Assembly: GCA_963779095.1 (NCBI GenBank)
Contig: CAVZWU010000016.1
Location: forward strand, 372,001 to 436,000
Length of the DNA stretch: 64,000 nt
Origin: Roseiarcus sp963779095
GTDB taxonomy: Bacteria > Pseudomonadota > Alphaproteobacteria > Rhizobiales > Beijerinckiaceae
Direction: 5' to 3'
Shown here: positions 1 through 9,318 of the stretch, piece by piece
Numbering within the stretch: position 1 is the first letter of the stretch
Layout of the letters: every line of letters begins with the position of its first letter
Notes under the pieces: generated by a model
The model's input: the letters and a program-made list of their open reading frames with translations, nothing else
Database searches by the model: none
What the model was told of the DNA's origin: nothing
Program-made: the position numbers and the translations under genes

Positions 1-490
1 GCTCGCCTGTTCGGTCGAATCGCCTTCGGGACGCCGGGCTTATCCACCGGCCTCATGCCTCAAGCCGCTCGCGAAGCGAGCGTGTCGAAGAGCCTGTCCC
101 GAGCCGGTCGAGGGGATGGTCCAGATGGCGGCGCCGGCCGTGAGTGCGCTCTGGAACGTTCTTCGAGACGCGCCTTCGGCGCTCTCAGAACGCAGGGTTT
201 CGGGCGTACGGAAAGTGTCACCTCCACCTAAGCAATTGAATATATACGGTTATTTAAGCCGGCGACGGGCGGAGCGGTGCGCATCGGCTTGACAAAATCA
301 GAAATAGACGCTATGCATATTCCCATCGGCGGAGTCATGTCCGGTGCCTCCTCGGCCCGGAGACGAGAGGTCGTGGCTGTTTTGAAAGCTTGCTTACCCA
401 CAACCCATCGCGCAAGTTGGAGGCCGGGAAACTTTTTCTACTTTTTTTCGGCCGTAACCAGTTGAAAAGGCTCAATTCCAAAAACTAAAA
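1..490. other. Gene-poor stretch, no supported CDS
   Basis: I see no convincing gene here. One open frame at 277-465 has no recognisable protein and no good ribosome binding site. A short perfect hairpin lies at 66-82 (7-bp stem cgctcgc/gcgagcg around gaa). The sequence between about 230 and 260 is AT-rich and could be promoter-like, but nothing downstream supports that. Confidence 0.4.
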
Positions 491-521
491 AAAAGCAAAA
501 GAAAGCCTTGTCGCTTTCTTT
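490..521 (-). terminator. Rho-independent terminator downstream of ohr
   Basis: A 9-bp stem AAAGAAAGC/GCTTTCTTT (498-506 with 513-521) encloses a 6-nt loop. Read on the minus strand it is followed by a T-rich tail (490-497 is an A run interrupted by one gc). It lies about 140 nt past the ohr stop codon, so it probably ends the ohr transcript. Confidence 0.55.
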
Positions 522-662
522 TTCTTTCCTTTATTTTCGCCGAACTCGCGCCCTGGTTGCCAAAGCTCCAGAGCCCGTGCGGTTCGGGCGCGCCTCCCCC
601 GACCCCTGGGGCGAAAGCCCGGGGCGGAAATGAACGGGTTCTACCCGGCGCGCCCGGGCGGC

Positions 663-1103
663 TCACGCCCCGTGGGTGACGACCTTGACGTCGACATTGC
701 CGCGCGTCGCATGGCTATAGGGGCAGATCTTCTCGTGCGCCTCTTCCGCCAGCGACTGAAGCTCGGCTTGCGGCAAACTCGTGTCGGTCACGTCGAGCAC
801 GACCGCAAGACCGAAGCCGCCCTTCTCGCGCGGGCCGATGGTGACGGCGCATTTGACCGTCGCTTTCGAAGCGTCCTTCTTGTGCTGCTTGGCGATGAAG
901 TCGAGCGCGCCGCCGAAGCAGGCGGCGTAGCCCGCGGCGAACAGGTGCTCCGGCGTCGCGGTGTTCCGCTTGCCCGGTCCGCCCATCTCCTTCGGCACCG
1001 AGAGATCGACGCTGACCATCTTGTCGTCGGATTGCGTATGGCCGTCGCGGCCGCCCGTTGCGGTTCCGTGGGCGGTGTAAAGGGGCTTGATCGCGTCGAC
1101 CAT
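663..1103 (-). CDS. ohr: Organic hydroperoxide resistance protein (Ohr/OsmC family)
   Basis: Thiol peroxidase of 146 residues that reduces organic hydroperoxides in the cytoplasm, using two reactive cysteines and lipoyl electron donors. Both are visible: one in AACFGG and the other in ICPYSHATRGN. The motif AATPEHLFAAGYAACF-like (here NTATPEHLFAAGYAACF) is typical of Ohr rather than OsmC. The start at 1103 is chosen because AGGAGG ends 7 nt upstream of that ATG, whereas the ATG at 1109 would be only 1 nt from it. No MarR-type OhrR gene is adjacent. A terminator-like hairpin follows downstream. Confidence 0.9.
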   Translation of the reverse strand: MVDAIKPLYTAHGTATGGRDGHTQSDDKMVSVDLSVPKEMGGPGKRNTATPEHLFAAGYAACFGGALDFIAKQHKKDASKATVKCAVTIGPREKGGFGLAVVLDVTDTSLPQAELQSLAEEAHEKICPYSHATRGNVDVKVVTHGA

Positions 1104-1175
1104 GTGCATTCCTCCTGATGACGGTTTCGGGGCGGATAGGATCACGCCTTCATGCGCGGGGCAACCTCCCGCGGA

Positions 1176-1811
1176 TCAGTCGCGGCTCGTCTGGCGCACG
1201 ATTCCCGCCATGGCGCGCGCCTCCTCGTCGCCCATCGCGTCGAGGCCAGCGATGACCCCGCCGCGGTCGGCGGCGTTGCGGTTCTGGCTCGTCTTCCACT
1301 TACCCCTTATGTCGAGGATCTCGATTTCGACACCGACGATCGCCCGGCGCTGCATGGCGATGAAGTCCGCCGGCGCGTCGCCGACCGCCCACGGCTGTTT
1401 GCGGCGCTGCTCGAGCGTCTGCGTCAGCTCCTCGACCTGCTGGCCGAGCCAGGCCTCGTCCATCACCTTCGCCCGGCCCTTCGCCTGGACCATGGTGTAG
1501 TTCCAGGTCGGCACGACTTTGCCGGTCTCCCGCTTGGTCGCGTACCAAGAGGGGGTGATGTAATGGTCATGGCCCTGGAACACGACTAGTGCCTCGGGGT
1601 GCTGTTCGAGGTCGCGCCATTGCGGGTTGGCACGGGCGAGGTGGACCTTCAACACGCCGAGCCTGGAGGCGGCCGCATCCAGGACGAACGGAACCGAATT
1701 GGCGACGAGCCCTTCGGCGCCGTTGCTGATGAGGAGGCCGAACACGCGCTCCCTGATCAGGGCGTGCAGCTCCGGCAGATTCTCGTTTCGATGGAGCGGG
1801 GGTTCGTACAA
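1176..1811 (-). CDS. PaiB-like FMN-binding split-barrel protein
   Basis: 211-residue protein of the PaiB (FMN-binding negative transcriptional regulator) family. Members have a split-barrel flavin-binding fold. The name comes from Bacillus PaiB, a repressor of sporulation and protease genes; the role in proteobacteria is not settled. The start MYEPPLHRNENLPEL and the central segments ITPSWYATK and VPTWNY are family hallmarks. Length is normal. It is followed on the same strand, 55 nt before its ATG, by the end of the DUF1348 gene, so co-transcription with ispG is possible but not shown. Confidence 0.85.
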   Translation of the reverse strand: MYEPPLHRNENLPELHALIRERVFGLLISNGAEGLVANSVPFVLDAAASRLGVLKVHLARANPQWRDLEQHPEALVVFQGHDHYITPSWYATKRETGKVVPTWNYTMVQAKGRAKVMDEAWLGQQVEELTQTLEQRRKQPWAVGDAPADFIAMQRRAIVGVEIEILDIRGKWKTSQNRNAADRGGVIAGLDAMGDEEARAMAGIVRQTSRD

Positions 1812-1866
1812 GGCGGCCTCGACGCCCGCTTATCTGGGCCATATCCGGTGGAATGTGAAGAGCGCC

Positions 1867-2331
1867 TCAGAGGCCGAGGTCGCTCAAGCCGGGATGGTCG
1901 TCGGGACGGCGCCCCAGCGGCCAGTGATAGAGACGGTCCTGCTCGCGGATCGGCAGATCGTTGATGCTCGCCAGGCGGACGCGCATCAGCCCGTCCTCGT
2001 CGAACTCCCAGTTCTCATTGCCGTACGAGCGGAACCAGCTTCCCGAATCGTCACGCCATTCATAGGCGAAGCGAACCGCGATGCGGTTCTCGTGAAAGGC
2101 CCAGAGTTCCTTGATCAGCCGATAGTCGAGCTCGCGGCTCCACTTACGGGTCAGGAAGGCTTCGATGGCCCGGCGTCCAGAGAAGAACTCAGCCCGGTTC
2201 CGCCACCGGCTGTTCTCGGAATAGGCGAGCGCGACGCGCGCCGGGTCGCGGGTGTTCCACGCGTCCTCGGCCATGCGCGCCTTCTGCGCCGCGGTCTCCT
2301 GGGTAAAGGGGGGCAGGGGCGGGCGGGCCAC
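1867..2331 (-). CDS. DUF1348 / NTF2-like protein
   Basis: Small protein of about 154 residues of the DUF1348 (NTF2-like, SnoaL-related) family; no biochemical function is established. The core WNTRDPARVALAYSE, SRWRNRAEFFSG and WAFHENRIAVRFAYEW is the family signature. The open frame extends to 2595, but that part lies over ispG in another frame. I place the start at GTG 2331 (VARPPLPPFTQE), which matches the usual N-terminus and leaves only 5 nt after the ispG stop. It is probably co-transcribed with ispG. Confidence 0.8.
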   Translation of the reverse strand: MARPPLPPFTQETAAQKARMAEDAWNTRDPARVALAYSENSRWRNRAEFFSGRRAIEAFLTRKWSRELDYRLIKELWAFHENRIAVRFAYEWRDDSGSWFRSYGNENWEFDEDGLMRVRLASINDLPIREQDRLYHWPLGRRPDDHPGLSDLGL

Positions 2332-2336
2332 GCGCT

Positions 2337-3620
2337 CTACTCCGCCGCCTGCCGGTTCGACCCGTACCGCTTGGCGATATAGTCGTTGACCAAAGCCTTG
2401 AACTCCTCCGCGATGCGGGGCCCGCGAAGGGTTACGGTCTTGACGCCGTCGACGAACACAGGCGCGGCGGGCGCTTCGCCGGTTCCCGGCAGCGAGATGC
2501 CGATATTGGCGTGCTTGCTCTCGCCGGGGCCATTGACGATGCAGCCCATCACCGCGACGTTCAGCCGCTCCACGCCCGGATAGACCTTGCGCCACTCCGG
2601 CATGGACTGGGCGAGATAGGTCTCGATGTCGCGCGCGAGCTCCTGGAACACGGTCGAGGTGGTGCGCCCGCAGCCGGGACAGGCGGCGACTTGCGGCGCG
2701 AAACTGCGGAACCCCATGGTCTGCAAGAGTTCCTGCGCCACCTTGACTTCCTGCGTCCGGTCGCCGCCAGGCTCAGGGGTAAGCGAGATGCGGATCGTGT
2801 CGCCAAGACCTTCCTGCAGCAGAACTCCGAGCGCGGCGGACGAGGCCACAATTCCCTTCGAGCCCATGCCGGCTTCGGTGAGGCCGAGATGGAGCGCGTA
2901 ATCGGAACGCTTGCCCAGCATGCGGTACACCGTGATCAGGTCCTGCACCGACGAGACCTTGGCGGAGAGGATGATCCGCTCGCGCTTGAGGCCGATCTCC
3001 TCCGCCCGCGCCGCGGACAAAAGCGCTGACCGGACCATGGCCTCGCGCGTGACCGCGCTGGCCTCGAGCGGCTTGGCGCTCGCCGCGTTCTCGTCCATGA
3101 GCGAGGTCAGGAGCTCCTGGTCCAGCGAGCCCCAGTTGGCGCCGATGCGCACCGGCTTGCCGTTCCGGATCGCGATCTCGACCATCTTGCCGAATTGCAG
3201 GTCGCGCTTGTTCTTGAAGCCGACATTGCCGGGATTGATGCGATATTTGTCCAGCGCCTCGGCGCAGGCCGGATGATCGGCGAGCAGCTTGTGGCCGATA
3301 TAATGGAAGTCGCCGATCAGCGGCACGCGCACGCCGCGCTTCAACAGCGCATCGCGGATGTGTGGCACGGCCGCGGCGGCCTCGTCGCGGTCGACAGTGA
3401 TCCGCACCATCTCGGAGCCGGCCCGCCAAAGCGCGGCGACCTGGCGGGCCGTCGCCTCGATGTCGGCGGTGTCGGTGTTGGTCATCGACTGGACCACGAT
3501 CGGCGCGCCGCCGCCGACCGTGACCGCCGCCTCGCCCTCGCCGACCCGGACCCCGACGGTATCATGGCGCGGGAGCGGTCCCGAGGGCGTGTCCGACATC
3601 GCAAGGCTCATCGCCGCCAT
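2337..3620 (-). CDS. ispG: 4-hydroxy-3-methylbut-2-enyl diphosphate synthase
   Basis: Iron-sulfur enzyme of the non-mevalonate isoprenoid pathway, converting methylerythritol cyclodiphosphate to hydroxymethylbutenyl diphosphate. The 427-residue length fits the bacterial type. The N-terminal TIM barrel begins with the substrate region VGGGAPIVVQSMTNTDTAD. The three cluster-ligating cysteines are in the C-terminal domain (two in ACPGCGRTTS, one in GCIVNGPGES), and the downstream NIGISLPG is conserved. The frame is intact. The start could also be a few residues downstream (MSDTPSG). Confidence 0.95.
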   Translation of the reverse strand: MAAMSLAMSDTPSGPLPRHDTVGVRVGEGEAAVTVGGGAPIVVQSMTNTDTADIEATARQVAALWRAGSEMVRITVDRDEAAAAVPHIRDALLKRGVRVPLIGDFHYIGHKLLADHPACAEALDKYRINPGNVGFKNKRDLQFGKMVEIAIRNGKPVRIGANWGSLDQELLTSLMDENAASAKPLEASAVTREAMVRSALLSAARAEEIGLKRERIILSAKVSSVQDLITVYRMLGKRSDYALHLGLTEAGMGSKGIVASSAALGVLLQEGLGDTIRISLTPEPGGDRTQEVKVAQELLQTMGFRSFAPQVAACPGCGRTTSTVFQELARDIETYLAQSMPEWRKVYPGVERLNVAVMGCIVNGPGESKHANIGISLPGTGEAPAAPVFVDGVKTVTLRGPRIAEEFKALVNDYIAKRYGSNRQAAE

Positions 3621-3794
3621 CCTTTTCCGGCCGCACGGCGGCCGAATTGACCCCGCCGCGTTCTAAGCGCTCGGGGGAAATTTGTCATCCCGGCGCTATT
3701 GCGGCGCAATAGGCCCTCGAGAGCCTTATCGCAATGCAATATGACCGTTTTGCGCGAGCCCGTTTCGCGCGCAAGCCAAACCTGGAGAAATGCG

Positions 3795-4580
3795 ATGCAG
3801 CTCGCCAAACGCCACGCCCTCGTCACCGGTTCGACGAGCGGCATTGGCTTAGCGATCGCCCGCGCCCTCGCCAAGGAAGGCGCCGATGTCGCCATCAACG
3901 GGTTCGGCGACAAGGAGGCGATCGAGGCCGAGCGCGCCGGAATCGAGAAGGAGTTCGGCGTCAAAGCCTTCTACAACGGCGCGGACATGGCCAATGGGCC
4001 GGAAATCGAGGCGATGATCGCCGAGGCCCAGAGCAAGATGGGGTCGCTCGACATCCTGGTCAACAACGCCGGCATCCAGCATGTCTCGCCAATCGAGGAC
4101 TTTCCCCCCGAAAAGTGGGACGCGATCATCGCCATCAACCTCACCGCGGCGTTTCACGCGATCCGCGCCGCGGTTCCGGGCATGAAGGCGCAAAAATGGG
4201 GCCGCATCATCAACACCGCCTCCGCCCATTCGCTCGTCGCCTCGCCGTACAAATCAGCCTATGTGTCGGCCAAGCACGGCCTTGCCGGCCTCACCAAGAC
4301 TGTGGCGCTCGAGCTTGCGACCTTCGGCGTCACGGCGAATTGCATTTCGCCCGGCTATGTCTGGACGCCGCTGGTCGAGCGCCAGATCCCCGACACGATG
4401 AAGGCGCGCGACATGACGCGCGAGCAGGTGATCAACGACGTGATCCTCGCGGCGCAACCGACCAAGCAATTCGTCACCGTCGATCAGGTCGCAGCCCTCG
4501 CCGTCTATCTCTGCTCGGACGCTGCCGCGCAGATCACCGGCGCCAATCTCTCGATCGACGGCGGATGGACCGCGGGATGA
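3795..4580 (+). CDS. bdhA: D-3-hydroxybutyrate dehydrogenase
   Basis: Short-chain dehydrogenase of 261 residues that oxidises 3-hydroxybutyrate to acetoacetate with NAD, in polyhydroxybutyrate turnover. Seen: the Rossmann glycine motif TGSTSGIG, NNAG (VNNAGIQHV), the catalytic Ser/Tyr/Lys in SAHSLVASPYKSAYVSAKHG, and the C-terminal GANLSIDGGWTAG. The ATG at 3795 is preceded by GGAG with suitable spacing; the open frame starts earlier (3699) without homology. It overlaps the next gene by 4 nt (ATGA), a standard pair in Hyphomicrobiales. Confidence 0.93.
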   Translation: MQLAKRHALVTGSTSGIGLAIARALAKEGADVAINGFGDKEAIEAERAGIEKEFGVKAFYNGADMANGPEIEAMIAEAQSKMGSLDILVNNAGIQHVSPIEDFPPEKWDAIIAINLTAAFHAIRAAVPGMKAQKWGRIINTASAHSLVASPYKSAYVSAKHGLAGLTKTVALELATFGVTANCISPGYVWTPLVERQIPDTMKARDMTREQVINDVILAAQPTKQFVTVDQVAALAVYLCSDAAAQITGANLSIDGGWTAG

Positions 4581-5646
4581 GCCCCAAGACCGTCAATCTC
4601 GCCCTCCAAGGGGGCGGCTCGCACGGCGCCTACACCTGGGGCGCGCTCGACGCGTTCGCCGAAGACGAGCGGATCGAGATTTCGGCGATCAGCGGCGCGA
4701 GCGCCGGCGCGATGAACGCCGTCGTGTTCGCCTCGGGGATGAGCGAAGGCGGGCGAGAGCGCGCCCGCGCGAAACTGGAGGACTTCTGGCTCTCGGTGTC
4801 GTCGGAAGGCTCGCTCACGACTTTTCAGCGCCGATGGGTCGACAAGGCGCTCAACGCCTGGGGCGGCCTTTGGCCAGCGTCGCGCTGGATCGACGCCTGG
4901 ACCGAGACGGCGATTGGGCTCCTCAGCCCGTATGAGTTCAATCCATTCAACATCAATCCGCTGCGCGCTCATCTCGAGGCTGTGGTTGATTTCGAACGCC
5001 TGCGCGCCGGCGCCGAGACCAAGCTCTTCGTCGCCGCGACCAATGTGAGGACCGGGCGCGGCGAGATCTTCCGCCGCGACATTCTCACCGTCGATCACGT
5101 CATGGCGTCGGCCTGTCTGCCGCAACTGTTCCAGGCCGTGGTCATCGACGGGCAGCCTTATTGGGACGGCGGATTCGCCGGCAACCCGCCGTTGTGGCCG
5201 CTGTTCTACGAGACGCAGTGCCGCGACGCGATCATTGTGCAAATCAATCCGATCGAACGCGAGGCGACGCCTCGCCTCCCGGCGGAGATCGCCGACCGGG
5301 TCGACGAGATCACCTTCAACGCGAGCCTGCTGGCGGAGCTGAGGGCCACCGACTTCGTTGCGCCGCCTGATCCGCTAGGGGCCTGCTCAACAGCGATGAA
5401 TACCGCGAGGAGCGGCTGCATCGCATCGGCGGCGCCGGCAAGCTCAAATCCTTCGACGCGGCGAGCAAGCAGGACGTCTCGTGGCCGTTCCTCAAGCAAT
5501 TGCGCGACCTCGGCCGCGCCGACACCAAGGCGTGGCTTGAGGAGCATTTCGATTCGATCGGCGCCGAAAGCACGCTCGACATCAACAAGGCCCTGCAGCG
5601 CGAGCCCGTGAAGCCGCCGACGAAGGGCGCGGCGGCGACGCGGTAG
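4577..5646 (+). CDS. Patatin-like phospholipase (one frameshift)
   Basis: Serine hydrolase of the patatin family with a Ser-Asp dyad. Visible are the oxyanion loop GGGSHGAYTWG, the nucleophile box GASAG and the DGG motif that carries the catalytic Asp. The reading frame breaks near 5380: after ATDFVAPPDPLG the homologous continuation (LLNSDEYREERLHRI, then SWPFLKQLRDLG) is in another frame, ending at a TAG at 5644. A one-base error repairs a normal-length protein of about 350 residues. It is coupled to bdhA by an ATGA overlap, which suggests a role in polyhydroxybutyrate or lipid mobilisation. Confidence 0.82.
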
Positions 5647-5752
5647 AGCTCGGGGCTTCAGCGCGGCTTGCTGGGTCACGGGCCCCATGAGGCGTCCTGT
5701 CCTGGCACGCTCGGCGTAAGCGCGCCCATCTGGTCGTGACACAGTGCTATTC

Positions 5753-5775
5753 AGGCGCTTAGGCGCCTTTTTCTG
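5753..5775 (+). terminator. Rho-independent terminator after bdhA-patatin
   Basis: Perfect 6-bp stem AGGCGC/GCGCCT with a TTAG loop, followed by a run of Ts. It lies about 110 nt beyond the patatin stop and faces the convergent enoyl-CoA hydratase gene. Confidence 0.6.
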
Positions 5776-5830
5776 TCAGTGGCGGCGGTCCGCGCGAACG
5801 GAAACGGGGCGCGCGGCATGAATTATTGAT

Positions 5831-6604
5831 CTACCGGTTCGCGAACTTCGCCGGCCGCTTCTCGGCGAAGGCGCGCATGCCCTCCTTCTGGTCTTCGGTG
5901 GCGAACAGCGAATGGAAGATGCGCCGCTCGAACCGGATCCCTTCGGCGAGCGTCGTCTCGTAGGCGCGATTGACGGCCTCCTTGGCGGCGAAGACCGCGG
6001 GCCTCGACAGCGCGGCGATGGCCGCTGCGACCTTGAGCGCCTCCTCGATCAGCGAGGCTGCGGGCACGATGCGCGAGACGAGCCCCGAGCGCTCCGCTTC
6101 GGCCGCGTCCATCATCCGCCCCGTCAGGATCATCTCCATCGCCTTCGATTTGCCGACGGCGCGGGTCAGGCGCTGGGTGCCGCCTGCGCCCGGGATGACG
6201 CCAAGCTTGATCTCCGGCTGGCCGAATTTTGCGGTGTCGGCGGCGAGAATGAAATCGCACATCATCGCGACCTCGCAGCCCCCGCCGAGCGCGAAGCCGG
6301 CGACGGCGGCGACGATGGGCTTCCGCGCCTTCGCCAGATTCTCCCAGCGCGAGATGAAGTCGCCGATGAACGCCTCGGCGAATGTCTTGTCCTGCATCTC
6401 TTTGATGTCGGCGCCGGCGGCGAACGCCTTCTCCGAGCCGGTCAGCACGATCGCGCCGATCGCAGGGTCGGCCTCGAACGCCTCGAGCGCCGCGTTGAGG
6501 TCCTCCATCAACGCCGCCGACAGCGCGTTCAGGACCTGCGGCCGGTTGAGCCTGATGAGACCAACCGCGCCATGCGTTTCGACCAGGATGTTGGCGTAGG
6601 TCAT
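5831..6604 (-). CDS. Enoyl-CoA hydratase
   Basis: Crotonase-fold enzyme of 257 residues that hydrates trans-2-enoyl-CoA in fatty-acid or amino-acid breakdown. The two catalytic glutamates are present in GGGCEVAMMCD and GQPEIKLGVIPGAGG, and the oxyanion-hole region AFAAGADIKEM is intact. The start at 6604 (MTYANILVETHG) matches the usual N-terminus and has AAGGAA upstream; the longer open frame to 6646 adds unrelated residues. It stands alone. The intact branched-chain oxoacid dehydrogenase operon in the same window would supply acyl-CoAs, but no direct link is shown. Confidence 0.9.
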   Translation of the reverse strand: MTYANILVETHGAVGLIRLNRPQVLNALSAALMEDLNAALEAFEADPAIGAIVLTGSEKAFAAGADIKEMQDKTFAEAFIGDFISRWENLAKARKPIVAAVAGFALGGGCEVAMMCDFILAADTAKFGQPEIKLGVIPGAGGTQRLTRAVGKSKAMEMILTGRMMDAAEAERSGLVSRIVPAASLIEEALKVAAAIAALSRPAVFAAKEAVNRAYETTLAEGIRFERRIFHSLFATEDQKEGMRAFAEKRPAKFANR

Positions 6605-6741
6605 CGATGCGGGTTCCTTGAGGTGGCGTTGCAAACGACTAGCCAATCCGCGGCGAGGTGGGAAGAGGCGCGTTGCGAGCTTGCGCCACCCGCAGCAGGC
6701 CCGTAAGCCTCCGTAGAGATGACTGCAATCGAGGCGGATGC

Positions 6742-7209
6742 ATGAGCGTGGACGGTCCGGAGCGGGTGTGGTTTCTCAACACCCTCGTCGTCATACGGGT
6801 TCCGCCGGAGCGTGGCGCGGACGGCCTATGCGTGTTGGAGCACCAGGCGCCTAAAGGCGACTCGCCGCCCCTTCATGTGCACCGCGATCAGGACGAGGTT
6901 TTCGCTCTGCTCGCTGGCGATGCGCGCTTTCATCTGAGCGGGCGTGATATTGAGGCGCGGACCGGGGACTGCCTCCTCGTTCCGAAGGGCGAGCCGCATT
7001 CTTATCTGGCGACTTCCGCTGAAGGCGTGCGGTTCCTCACGATCAGGCGCGGCGACGGTTTCATCGGCCTCGTGCGCGAAGTTGGCCGAGCGCCAAAGAC
7101 CGATGGCCTGCCCGAGCTCTTGGGCCCTCCTTCACACGAGGAGCAGGAGGCCTTGGCGCGCATCGCCCGAAAGCATGGCGTCGAATTCGTGGGTCCCCCG
7201 CTTCATTGA
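6742..7209 (+). CDS. Cupin-domain protein
   Basis: 155-residue single-domain cupin. The first cupin motif is visible as PLHVHRDQDEVFALLAGDARF (His, His, Glu metal ligands) and the second as GDCLLVPKGEPHSYLA. Proteins of this shape bind a metal and can be dioxygenases, isomerases or sensors; nothing in the sequence decides between them. It lies 94 nt upstream of the flavin hydroxylase on the same strand, so a role in aromatic catabolism is possible but only inferred from that. Confidence 0.75.
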   Translation: MSVDGPERVWFLNTLVVIRVPPERGADGLCVLEHQAPKGDSPPLHVHRDQDEVFALLAGDARFHLSGRDIEARTGDCLLVPKGEPHSYLATSAEGVRFLTIRRGDGFIGLVREVGRAPKTDGLPELLGPPSHEEQEALARIARKHGVEFVGPPLH

Positions 7210-7303
7210 GCGGGCGGACCATAGGTCGACGGGCCGCGTAGCGCGCGCCGGCGAGGCTGACGGCCCCGCCCGACGTCGACCCAGGAGATGAAGGGGGCAC
7301 GCC

Positions 7304-9248
7304 ATGCAATTTCATCTCAACGGCTTCAAGCCCGGCGATCCCGAGATCCATGAGGCGGCGTCGGGCGATGACGTCTCCGATGCGCTGCCTGAAGTCGCTC
7401 GACGTCCTGATCGTCGGCTGCGGGCCAGCGGGTCTGACGCTCGCGGCGCAGCTCGCGGCGTTCCCCGAAATCACACCCCGAATCGTCGAGCAGAAACCGG
7501 GGCCGCTCCTGCTCGGCCAGGCGGACGGCGTCGCCTGCCGCACGATGGAGATGTTCGAGGCGTTCGGCTTCGCCGATCGCGTTCGCAGAGAAGCCTATTG
7601 GGTCAACGAGACGACGTTCTGGAAGCCGGACGACAAGGATCGCGGCAAGATCGTACGCAGCAGCCGGATTCAGGACACCGAGGACGGCCTGTCAGAGTTC
7701 CCGCATGTGATCCTGAACCAGGCCCGGGTGCATGACTTCTATCTCGACGTCATGCGCAACGCCCCGACGCGGCTTTCGCCGCACTATTCGCGGCGGCTGG
7801 TCGATCTCAAAGTCTCAGTTCCGTCCGCCGACAGCGTTTCGGACTATCCAGTGATCGCGCGGCTCGAGCGGCTCGAGGCGGGCCGCGAAGGGAGGACGGA
7901 GACCGTCAGGGCCCGGTACGTGGTCGGCTGCGACGGCGCGCGCAGCGCGGTGCGAACGTCGCTTGGGCGCGCGCTGCAGGGGGATTCGGCCAATCAGGCC
8001 TGGGGCGTCATGGACGTGCTGGCGATCACCGACTTCCCCGACGTCCGCTTCAAGTCGGCGATCCAGTCGGCCAGCGAAGGCAACGCTCTCATCATTCCGC
8101 GCGAAGGCGGATATCTCTTCCGCATCTATATCGAGCTGGACAAGCTCAGCGCCGACGAGAGGGTCTCGCGCCTCAAGATCACGAGCGATCATCTGGTCGC
8201 GGCGGCGCAACGCATTCTCCGTCCCTATACGCTGGACGTGAAGGAGATCGCGTGGTGGTCGGTCTATGAGATCGGCCAGCGGCTCTGCGACAAGTTCGAC
8301 GACCTGGCGGAGGACACGCCGCAAGAACGCCTCCCGCGGGTGTTCATCGCCGGCGACGCCTGCCATACCCACAGCCCGAAGGCCGGGCAGGGCATGAACG
8401 TCTCGATGCAGGACGCGTTCAATCTGGGATGGAAACTTGCGGCCGTCCTCCTGGGGCGCGCTCGGCCGCAAATTCTGCGCACCTACTCGAGCGAGCGCCA
8501 GGCCGTCGCCCAGGAGCTGATCGACTTCGACCGCAAGTGGTCGAGAATGTTCAGCGCTCCGCCGAAAGACGCCTCCAGGTCTGACAGCGAAGGGGTCGAT
8601 CCGGCGGAGTTCCAGACTTATTTCATGCAGCAGGCGCGCTTCACAGCCGGAACGGCCACCTGCTATCGCCCGTCGATGCTGACCGGGAAGCCGACCTGGC
8701 GGCGCCTTGCCGAAGGGTTCACGATCGGCATGCGCTTTCATTCCGCGCCGGTCATTCGCCTCGCTGACGCCAAGCCGGTTCAACTCGGGCATGTCGTCAA
8801 GGCGGACGGTCGCTTCCGGCTCTTCGCTTTCGCCGACCCGGAGGACCCCGCAAGCCCGTCCTCGCGGCTCGGAGCCCTGTGCGATTTTCTCGCCCGTTCC
8901 CCGCATTCCCCGGTGCGAAAACACACGCCGGCCGGCGCCGACATCGACTCCGTCATCGACGTCCGGGCGATCTTTCAGCAGGCTCACCGCGATCTCAAGC
9001 TCGATTCCATGCCCGCCTTCCTCATGCCGAGGAAGGGTCGCTACGGGCTCGTGGACTATGAGAAAATATTCTGCCCGGACCCGAAGAGCGGCGGCGACAT
9101 CTTCGATCTGCGGGGCGTTAATCGGAGAGATGGCTGCGTCGTGGTCGTGCGGCCGGACCAGTATGTCGCCCATGTCCTGCCGCTCGACGGATATTCCGAG
9201 CTCGAAAGTTTTTTTGCAGGATTCATGGCGCCCCGCGGCGGCGAATGA
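7304..9248 (+). CDS. FAD-dependent aromatic hydroxylase, 3-hydroxybenzoate 4-monooxygenase/phenol 2-monooxygenase type (frameshift near N-terminus)
   Basis: Class A flavoprotein monooxygenase with the C-terminal thioredoxin-like domain of phenol hydroxylases. Seen: the dinucleotide motif VGCGPAGLTLA, the DG motif VVGCDGARSAVR, and the FAD/substrate box GDACHTHSPKAGQGMNVSMQDA. The N-terminus MQFHLNGFKPGDPEIHEA, behind a good AGGAGA site, is typical of MobA-like 3-hydroxybenzoate hydroxylases. It is out of frame with the rest: one extra base near 7393 separates DALP from KSLDVLIVG. Repaired length is about 647 residues. The exact substrate cannot be read from sequence. Confidence 0.85.
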
Positions 9249-9318
9249 CCCGACGCCGCCAGCGCCTTTTCGTGAAAGGCTATGCTCGGCGCTCTCGAAC
9301 GCGCGCCGGCAAGGCCCT

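Noticed and set aside
277..465. 62-residue ORF near the window start
   Set aside because: No ribosome site, no family and no codon bias support.
1867..2595. A 242-residue form of the DUF1348 protein
   Set aside because: Residues before VARPPLPPF come from ispG read out of frame; GTG 2331 matches the family start.
4577..5646. Programmed frameshift in the patatin gene
   Set aside because: No slippery heptamer or pseudoknot is evident at 5380, and the same kind of one-base break occurs in many unrelated genes here.
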